From Amorphoplanes digitatis (lineage in GTDB: Bacteria > Actinomycetota > Actinomycetes > Mycobacteriales > Micromonosporaceae), in assembly GCF_014205335.1 (NCBI RefSeq), contig NZ_JACHNH010000001.1, forward strand, positions 5,016,501 to 5,080,500: a stretch of 64,000 nucleotides of DNA, given 5' to 3'. The position numbers and the translations under genes were made by a program. The notes under the pieces were generated by a model. That model worked only from the letters and a program-made list of their open reading frames with translations. It made no database searches and was not told the origin of the DNA. Every line of letters begins with the position of its first letter. Position 1 is the stretch's first letter. Shown here in pieces: positions 58,107 through 64,000 of the stretch.

Positions 58107-59069
58107 ATGATGTCCTCGGCCCGAATCGCCGTGGCGCTCGCCCTCGGCGCCGCCGTCCTCGTACCCGCGGCCCCGGCCGCCGCCGCGACCGCGCCGGTCG
58201 CCGTCTTCACCCGCGTCTCGCAGTGGCCCTCCGGCTACGTCGGCAACATCACGGTCCGCAACGACACCGCGGCCACGCTCGACGGCTGGCGGGTCGAGTT
58301 CGACCTCGCCGCCGGCACCCGCGTGACCAGTTCCTACAGCGGCGTGTTCACCCGCGCCGGCGATCACTACACGGTCCGCAACGAGAGCTGGAACGGCACG
58401 ATCGCGCCGGGATCCTCGGCGACGTTCGGCTGGGTCGCGGAGGGGCAGGGCACGCCGACCGGCTGCACGCTCAACGGCCTCGACTGCGCCGGCGCGCCGC
58501 CGGTGCCCGCGGACCACACCCCGCCGACCCGCACCGGGCCGCTCGGCTTCGACCTCAGCGCCGGCCTCACGCTCACCTGGGCGCCGTCGACCGACGACAG
58601 CGGCGCGGTCGCCTACGAGGTGCACGAGAGCGGCCGGCTGCTCGCCACGGTCGCCGGCACCCGGTACGTCTACTCGACCGGCCCGGCCCTGCCGCCCCGG
58701 ATCTACGTCTTCTCCGTCCGCGCGGTCGACGCGGCGGGCAACCACTCGCCGTACTCGTACCGCTCGCTCGGGCAGATCTGGCGTGGCGACGAGATCCCCG
58801 CCGCGCCGAGCGGGCTGCGGGCGGACACGCCGGCCGCCGGCCTGCTGCGGCTCTCGTGGACCGCACCGCCCCCGTCGTCGCAGATCTCCATACCCCCGGT
58901 CGCCGGCTACGAGGTCTCGCTGGACGGTTCGCCGGTCGGCCAGGCCGGCGACACCTGGATCATCGTGCCGGCTCCCCCGGCCGGCCCGCACCGGTTCGGG
59001 GTACGGACCATCAACGCCGTCGACCGGTACTCGACAGTTGCGGAGCTGAGCTACGTCGCACAGTCGTGA
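58107..59069 (+). CDS. Secreted CBM2/FnIII protein
   Basis: A 320-residue protein with a signal peptide (MMSSARIAVALALGAAVLVP, cleavage after AAAAT region), a CBM2-like domain (about 28-135; VAVFTRVSQWPSGYVGNITV ... GCTLNGLDC) and two fibronectin type III domains (about 150-225 and 232-318). No catalytic domain is present, so it is probably a carbohydrate-binding or adhesion accessory. Start 58107 or 58110; it follows the metalloprotease by 40 bp and may be co-transcribed. Confidence 0.82.
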   Translation: MMSSARIAVALALGAAVLVPAAPAAAATAPVAVFTRVSQWPSGYVGNITVRNDTAATLDGWRVEFDLAAGTRVTSSYSGVFTRAGDHYTVRNESWNGTIAPGSSATFGWVAEGQGTPTGCTLNGLDCAGAPPVPADHTPPTRTGPLGFDLSAGLTLTWAPSTDDSGAVAYEVHESGRLLATVAGTRYVYSTGPALPPRIYVFSVRAVDAAGNHSPYSYRSLGQIWRGDEIPAAPSGLRADTPAAGLLRLSWTAPPPSSQISIPPVAGYEVSLDGSPVGQAGDTWIIVPAPPAGPHRFGVRTINAVDRYSTVAELSYVAQS

Positions 59070-59081
59070 TAGGACGTACGG

Positions 59082-60293
59082 ATGGGTATCGCTTACGACG
59101 TCATCGTGGTCGGTGCGCGCTGTGCCGGGTCGCCGCTGGCGATGCTGCTGGCGCGCCGGGGGCACCGGGTGCTGCTGCTGGACCGGGCGACGTTCCCCAG
59201 CGACACGGTGTCGACCCACCTGATCCACCCGCCGGGCGCCGCCGCGCTGCACCGGTGGGGCCTGCTCGACCGGGTCACTGCGACGGGCTGCCCGCCGATC
59301 GGGCGCTACACCTTCGACTTCGGGCCGCTCACCCTCGGCGGTGCGCCCGGCACCCCGGACTCCCCTTTCGCGTACGCGCCCAGGCGCACGGTGCTCGACA
59401 AGATCCTGGTCGACGCGGCCGCCGAGGCCGGCGCGGAGGTCCGCGAGGCGTTCACCGTCGACGAGGTCCGGGCCGGCGGTGAGATGGGCGAGGTGCACGG
59501 CCGGGACCCTGGCGGGTCGCCGGTGGTGGAGCGGGCGCGGGTCGTCGTCGGCGCCGACGGGCGCAACTCGGTGGTCGCCAAGGCCGTCCGGCCGCACCAG
59601 TACCACGAGCGGCCGCCGCTGACCTGCGGTTACTACTCGTACTGGAGCGACCTTCCGCTGGACGGCACGTTCGAGATCTACAGCCGGCCGGGGCGCGGCT
59701 GGGCGGCCTGCCCGACCAACGACGGCCTCACGATGGTCATCGGCGGCTGGCCCTACGCGGAGCTGGCCGAGCACCGCAACGACATCGAGGGCGCCCTGAA
59801 CAGGACCTTCGAGCTGGAGCCCGGCTTCGCCGAGCGGCTGCGCGGCGCCACGCGCGAGTCGCGGTTCGCCGGCACGTCGGTGCCGAACTATTTCCGCACC
59901 CCGTTCGGCCCCGGCTGGGCGCTGGTCGGCGACGCCGGCTACAACCGTGACTTCATCACCGCGCAGGGCATCACCGACGCCTTCCAGGACGCCGAGCTGT
60001 GCGCCGGCGCGCTCGACGAGGCGCTCGGCGGCAAGCGCCCGTACGACGAGGCGATGGAGGCCTACCGGTCGGCCCGCGACGCCCGGGCAATGCCGATGTA
60101 CGAGATGACCGCGCAGATCGCCGCGCTGGAACCCCCGGACCCCCAGATGATCCAGCTGGTCGCGGCCATGCGAGGCGACCAGGACACGATGGACGCCTTC
60201 GCCCGGGTCAACTCCGGCGCCACCTCACCCGCCGAGTTCTTCGCGCCGGAAAACGTTGCACGCATAATCGGCCGGGCGGAGCAGACCCGGTAG
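59082..60293 (+). CDS. FAD-dependent monooxygenase/oxidoreductase
   Basis: A 403-residue flavoprotein of the PHBH/geranylgeranyl-reductase superfamily: VVGARCAGSPLAMLLARRGH near the N-terminus, VVGADGRNSVVAKAVRPHQY in the middle (GD/GADG motif), and VGDAGYNRDFITAQGITDAF near residue 285. Group A monooxygenases hydroxylate aromatics with NAD(P)H. Starts 12 bp after the CBM2/FnIII stop, but its function seems unrelated. No redox partner needed. Confidence 0.85.
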   Translation: MGIAYDVIVVGARCAGSPLAMLLARRGHRVLLLDRATFPSDTVSTHLIHPPGAAALHRWGLLDRVTATGCPPIGRYTFDFGPLTLGGAPGTPDSPFAYAPRRTVLDKILVDAAAEAGAEVREAFTVDEVRAGGEMGEVHGRDPGGSPVVERARVVVGADGRNSVVAKAVRPHQYHERPPLTCGYYSYWSDLPLDGTFEIYSRPGRGWAACPTNDGLTMVIGGWPYAELAEHRNDIEGALNRTFELEPGFAERLRGATRESRFAGTSVPNYFRTPFGPGWALVGDAGYNRDFITAQGITDAFQDAELCAGALDEALGGKRPYDEAMEAYRSARDARAMPMYEMTAQIAALEPPDPQMIQLVAAMRGDQDTMDAFARVNSGATSPAEFFAPENVARIIGRAEQTR

Positions 60294-60346
60294 CCGCCCG
60301 TCGGATCACCCTCACGTGTTCGTCCCATGTCGCCATATTGATCGCT

Positions 60347-60364
60347 GTGTCATCGTGGTGACAC
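60347..60364. promoter_or_regulatory. Inverted repeat upstream of the CHAT module
   Basis: GTGTCATCGTGGTGACAC: 6-bp perfect arms with a 6-bp spacer, 28 bp before the ATG at 60393, possibly an operator. Confidence 0.4.
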
Positions 60365-60392
60365 GTTGCGTTCAGATGATCTGGGGGTGGGG

Positions 60393-60719
60393 ATGACTCG
60401 GCTGGTGATGGCGGTGGACCCGGCGGTGGGTGTCGAGCCCGCGGCATTGGCGAAGGCGTGGGACGGCGACGAGGAGGCCGCCGCGCTGGGCGGCGCCTCG
60501 ACAGGTGCTCCCGCGCCGGGCACGTTCCTGCCCGGACTGGCGGAGTTGATCTGGGTTCCGCTCGCGGTGAACCTGGCCAGCAGCGTGGTATACGACCTGA
60601 TCCGCCGGCTGGTGGCGCAGCAGCGCCCCGCGGTGGACGTGACGGAGCTGGAGCTGACCGAGACGGTGTCCGGCGATGATCGGGTGGTGGTCGTCCGGGT
60701 CCGGCGGAGCATCGGGTGA
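60393..60719 (+). CDS. Small membrane-anchored partner of the CHAT-STAND protein
   Basis: A 108-residue protein from MTRLVMAVDPAVGVEPAALA. An N-terminal strand/helix segment is followed by a Gly/Ala/Pro linker, one hydrophobic helix (about 53-72, AELIWVPLAVNLASSVVYDL) and a C-terminal strand pair (VTELELTETV, DRVVVVRVRR). The layout recalls the small 'effector-associated constant component' proteins that precede STAND/CHAT genes in multicellular bacteria. I see resemblance in plan rather than a firm match. Its stop overlaps the next start (GTGA), so it is surely its partner. Confidence 0.65.
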   Translation: MTRLVMAVDPAVGVEPAALAKAWDGDEEAAALGGASTGAPAPGTFLPGLAELIWVPLAVNLASSVVYDLIRRLVAQQRPAVDVTELELTETVSGDDRVVVVRVRRSIG

Positions 60720-63700
60720 CCGCCGTCATCGGCGTCGCCGAGCGGTCGTGCGGCGCGGACGGGTCGTTCGTCGTGCGGGTGTCCTTTCCCGACGCGACCG
60801 ACCATGACGTCGTCGTCACCGATCCCGCGGTCGACGGCGACGAGGACCGGCTGGCCTGGTACTTCGAGGAGCACCTGCGGTTCCCGTTCCTGGACCAGGA
60901 CTGGGACGACGACGCGGTGCGCCGGCTGCGCGCCTACGGGCAGCGGCTGTTCGAACAGGTCTTCGGCGGCGCCGCCGCGATCGGCTACCGGACGCTGGCC
61001 CAGCGAGGCTTCGACGGCTGCCGCCTGGAGGTGCGGGGCACGGCGGCGTTCCACCGGCTGCACTGGGAGGCGCTGTTCGACCCGCAGCTACCGGTGCCGG
61101 CGGTGCTGCGGCTGCCGGTGACCCGCCGCGTCGACCTGGCCCCGCCCGGGTTCGAGCTGCCGCCCGAGCGCTCCACGCTGAACATCCTGGTCGTCACCGC
61201 CCGCCCCGCCGGCCGGGCCGACGTCGGCTTCCGCACGATCTCCCGGCCGCTGCTCGACGGGCTGCGCACCGCGGACCGGCCGGTGGTGGTCGATCTCGTG
61301 CGCCCGGGCACCTGGCAGGCGGTGGAGCGGCAACTGCGGGACGCGACGAAGCGGCACGGGTCGGGCTACTACCAGGTGATCCACTTCGACGTGCACGGCG
61401 CGGTGGCCGGATTCGACGAGCTGGAGGCCGGCCGCGCCGCCGAGCGGTACCTGTTCGGTTCCGGGCGCCCGGCGGCGTTCGAGGGCGAGCGGGCGTTCCT
61501 GTTCTTCGAGACCGCGGCCGACGGCAAGTCGGAGCCGGTGTCGGCGCAGCAGGTGGCCGACCTGCTGGCCGAGCACCGGGTACCGGTCGCGGTGCTCAAC
61601 GCCTGCCAGTCGGCGAAGGAACCGGCCAGCGAGGCCAGCCTCGCCCAGCGGCTCGTCGCCGCCGGCGTGCCGGTGACGGTCGGCATGGCGTACTCGGTGA
61701 CGGTGTCGGCCGCCGAGAAGGCGATGCCGCTGCTCTACACCGGCCTGGCCCGCGGCGACGACCCGGTCACGGCGATGCAGACCGCGCGGCGCAGCCTGTT
61801 CGACGACAAGGCCCGCCGGGCGTACTTCGACCAGAGCCTGAACCTCGAGGACTGGGTCCTGCCGGTGGTGTTCGCCCAGCGCGAGGTTCGGCTCCAGCTC
61901 TCGGAGATGACGCTGGAGCAGCAGACCCGCTACTTCGAACGGGAGGCGCTGGTCGGCGACGAACCCGGCACCGAGTACGGGTTCGTCGGCCGCGACCTGG
62001 ACATCCAGGCCATCGAACGGCGCCTGCTGGTCCGCGAGGACCACAACATGCTGCTCGTCAAGGGCATGGCCGGCGCCGGGAAGTCGACGCTGCTCGACCA
62101 CCTGGGCTGGTGGTGGCAGCGCACCGGCCTGGTGGAGATGGTGTTCCGGTTCAGCTACGAGGACCGGGCCTGGACCCTCGACCAGATGATCCACGACATC
62201 GCCGCGAAGCTGCTGGACCGGGTCGAGCAGGCGAAGCTGGAGATGTTGCCCGCCGCCGCCCAGCCGGAACGGCTGGCGCAGCTGCTGCGGGCACGGCGCT
62301 ACCTGCTGATCCTGGACAACACCGAGTCGATCACCGCGACCCCGGCGGCGATCCCGCACGCCCTGCCCGAACCGGAACGCGAACGCCTCGCCACGTTCCT
62401 GGCCCGGCTGCGGGGCGGGCGGACGCTGGTGCTGTTCGGCTCGCGGGAGGACGAGGAGTGGATCGGCCCGCGCACCTTCGCCGACAACCTGTACCCGCTG
62501 CCCGGCCTGGACGACCAGGCAGCGTCCACGTTGATCGAGGCGATCCTCACCCGGCACGGCGGCACCCGCCACCTCACCGACGCGGACCAGCGCAAGGCCC
62601 TGGACGAGCTGACGACGCTGCTCGGCGGGTATCCGCTCCCGCTGACGGTGGTCCTGCCCGCCCTGCGCACCCACACCCCGGCGGAGATCGTCGCCGAGCT
62701 GCGGCAGGGCGGCAACGACGTCGAACCGATCGGCCTGATCAGCCGGGCCATCGAGTACAGCCACGGCAAACTCGACCCGACCACCCAGAACTCCCTGCTG
62801 CTGCTCGCCCCGTTCACCGCCAGCATCCCGACCATCGCCATCGGCGCCTACCAGGAACTTCTCACCGACCACGACGCGGTCAAGGACCTCGGTGCGATCG
62901 ACCTATCCACCGCGGTGGCCGAGGCCGCCCGGGTCGGGCTGGCCGCACCCCACCCCCACCTTGCCGACTGGATGCAGATCCTGCCGGTGCTGCCGTACTT
63001 CCTGCGCACCCGCATCCACCATCACCCCGCCCTGCACGACGCCGCCCGGCAGGCGCACTACCAGGTGTACATGGCGCTCGGGCAGCAGATCCAGAACCTG
63101 CTCACCTCGAACGAGCCGCAGCAGCGGGCCGTCGGGCACACGGCGGCGCGTACCGAATACGCGAACCTGACCACGGCACTCGACCACGGTCTGCGCACCA
63201 TCCAGCCCATCAGCTCGATCATCGGGGCGCTGGAGGAGTACCTGGACCAGACGAAGCAGCAGGAGACCCGCCGGCAGCTTCTCGATACCGCCATCGGCGC
63301 CGACCGCGGAACCGACCGCGACGATCTCCGACTGGAACTCGCTCAGCTGAACAACCTCGCCGGCCGGGTCGCGCACGATCAACGCCGGTTCGAACGGGCC
63401 GAGACCCTCTACCGGCAGGCCATCGAGCTCTTCCTGGAGTTCGACGACCGGCACCGCGCCGCCAACATCTACGGCCAGCTCGGCATCGTCGCGCAGGAAC
63501 AGCGGCAGTTCGACCAGGCCGAAACCTACTACGGACAGGCGCTCGAACTCCTGCTGGAATTCGACGACCGGCGCGGCACCGCGAGCGCCTACCACCAGCT
63601 CGGCATTCTCGCGCAGGAACAGCGGCGGCACGATCAGGCCGAAGCCCACTACCGGCAGGCCATCGAAATCCTCACGGAACTCGACGACCGGCACGGCACC

Positions 63701-64000
63701 GCCAACGCCTACCACCAGCTCGGTGTGATCGCGGAGGAACAGGGCCGATTCGAAGAGGCCGAGACCCACCATCGCCGTTCCCTCGGCGTCTTTCTGGAAT
63801 TCGGCGACCGGGACGGCGCCTCCAGCGCCTACCACCAGCTCGGCATGATCGCACAGAGCCAGGGCGATTTCGAACAGGCCGAGATCGACTACCGACGGTC
63901 CCTGGAGCTCCGACTGCAGGTCGGCGACCGGCACGGCGCCTCCCTCGCATACCACCAGCTCGGCCGGATCGCACAGGGGCAGGGCAGGCTCGAACAGGCC
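60716..64000 (+). CDS. CHAT protease-STAND NTPase-TPR protein (3' end outside the window)
   Basis: 1095 residues are visible, with no stop. Residues 1-170 are an alpha/beta N-terminal part. A CHAT caspase-like protease domain follows (about 140-380): catalytic His227 in VIHFDVHGAV and Cys297 in VLNACQSAKEP. The STAND NTPase has Walker A GMAGAGKST at 450-458 and Walker B YLLILDN at 529-535, then a winged-helix/ARM region. From about 878 on there are TPRs of exactly 40 residues. CHAT-STAND-TPR proteins are thought to sense an invader through the repeats and then activate the protease. GTG start. Confidence 0.88.
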   Translation, partial: MTAVIGVAERSCGADGSFVVRVSFPDATDHDVVVTDPAVDGDEDRLAWYFEEHLRFPFLDQDWDDDAVRRLRAYGQRLFEQVFGGAAAIGYRTLAQRGFDGCRLEVRGTAAFHRLHWEALFDPQLPVPAVLRLPVTRRVDLAPPGFELPPERSTLNILVVTARPAGRADVGFRTISRPLLDGLRTADRPVVVDLVRPGTWQAVERQLRDATKRHGSGYYQVIHFDVHGAVAGFDELEAGRAAERYLFGSGRPAAFEGERAFLFFETAADGKSEPVSAQQVADLLAEHRVPVAVLNACQSAKEPASEASLAQRLVAAGVPVTVGMAYSVTVSAAEKAMPLLYTGLARGDDPVTAMQTARRSLFDDKARRAYFDQSLNLEDWVLPVVFAQREVRLQLSEMTLEQQTRYFEREALVGDEPGTEYGFVGRDLDIQAIERRLLVREDHNMLLVKGMAGAGKSTLLDHLGWWWQRTGLVEMVFRFSYEDRAWTLDQMIHDIAAKLLDRVEQAKLEMLPAAAQPERLAQLLRARRYLLILDNTESITATPAAIPHALPEPERERLATFLARLRGGRTLVLFGSREDEEWIGPRTFADNLYPLPGLDDQAASTLIEAILTRHGGTRHLTDADQRKALDELTTLLGGYPLPLTVVLPALRTHTPAEIVAELRQGGNDVEPIGLISRAIEYSHGKLDPTTQNSLLLLAPFTASIPTIAIGAYQELLTDHDAVKDLGAIDLSTAVAEAARVGLAAPHPHLADWMQILPVLPYFLRTRIHHHPALHDAARQAHYQVYMALGQQIQNLLTSNEPQQRAVGHTAARTEYANLTTALDHGLRTIQPISSIIGALEEYLDQTKQQETRRQLLDTAIGADRGTDRDDLRLELAQLNNLAGRVAHDQRRFERAETLYRQAIELFLEFDDRHRAANIYGQLGIVAQEQRQFDQAETYYGQALELLLEFDDRRGTASAYHQLGILAQEQRRHDQAEAHYRQAIEILTELDDRHGTANAYHQLGVIAEEQGRFEEAETHHRRSLGVFLEFGDRDGASSAYHQLGMIAQSQGDFEQAEIDYRRSLELRLQVGDRHGASLAYHQLGRIAQGQGRLEQA
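63421..64000 (+). repeat. 120-bp tandem repeat coding TPRs
   Basis: Units beginning near 63421, 63541, 63661, 63781 and 63901 are highly similar (YHQLG-IAQEQ at a fixed place), and the series runs off the window. Confidence 0.85.

Noticed and set aside
1..64000. tRNA or rRNA genes, insertion sequences, integrase genes, attachment sites
   Set aside because: I looked for T-loop/anticodon patterns, transposase or recombinase motifs (DDE, YR) and found none in readable form.

Overview
The window is high-GC DNA with the gene style of a filamentous actinomycete: GTG starts, 4-bp ATGA/GTGA overlaps, an Lsr2 nucleoid protein, a DivIVA/Wag31-type polar protein, two ~900-residue LuxR regulators of the LAL type, GAF-SpoIIE phosphatases and secreted CBM2 proteins. 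The family Micromonosporaceae (Actinoplanes-like) is my best guess; this is inference from gene content, since no rRNA or tRNA gene was found.

Region 1 (1-21.5 kb) is a block of small membrane and stress-type genes around two adjacent LAL regulators: lipid kinase, DUF6069, DUF2252, a holin-like/alkaline-phosphatase fusion, DUF1269, HdeD-like, a K+ channel, DUF7144, DUF6325, SHOCT, two divergent YihY proteins and a DHA2 exporter. Nearly every intergenic gap carries a 17-bp inverted repeat, TCAYCCC-N3-SGGRTGA. I read fourteen copies and saw none elsewhere in the window. Its half-site contains GGATGA, the core of the MalT box, so the LAL pair are the natural candidates to bind it. I regard this as the strongest candidate for an undescribed regulon.

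Region 2 (21.5-30 kb) has an SGNH hydrolase, a DivIVA protein, a secreted beta-helix protein, a GAF histidine kinase/NarL regulator pair divergent from an SDR and a QueA-family gene across a perfect palindrome, then lsr2 and a tandem universal stress protein.

Region 3 (30-38.7 kb) is plastic. A rifampin-phosphotransferase-like PEP-utilising enzyme is followed by decayed copies of its own 3' end. There are 35-bp, 90-bp and 13-bp tandem repeats, a TetR/methyltransferase pair with two operators, a Pro/Thr-rich repeat protein in locally AT-richer DNA, a truncated GNAT gene, a cytochrome P450 and an aldo/keto reductase remnant.

Region 4 (38.7-49.4 kb) looks like a complete tannin/gallate utilisation locus. 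One overlapping operon encodes a LigK/GalC-type aldolase, a GalD tautomerase, a VOC extradiol dioxygenase, a 6PGDH-like dehydrogenase, a LigJ/GalB hydratase and a secreted tannase. Divergent from it are a four-gene NMT1-type ABC importer and an FCD-GntR regulator, with a nested operator between the two arms. No LigAB/GalA-type dioxygenase is seen; the VOC enzyme may replace it.

Region 5 (49.4-60.3 kb) has an adenylate kinase paralogue, a metallophosphoesterase, a TrxR-like reductase, a GAF-SpoIIE phosphatase convergent with a MEDS-HATPase protein, TetR plus a secreted S15 hydrolase, a CBM2 zinc metalloprotease, a CBM2/FnIII protein and a flavin monooxygenase.

Region 6 (60.4-64 kb, running off the edge) is a conflict-type module: a small membrane-anchored partner, translationally coupled to a CHAT protease-STAND NTPase-TPR protein.
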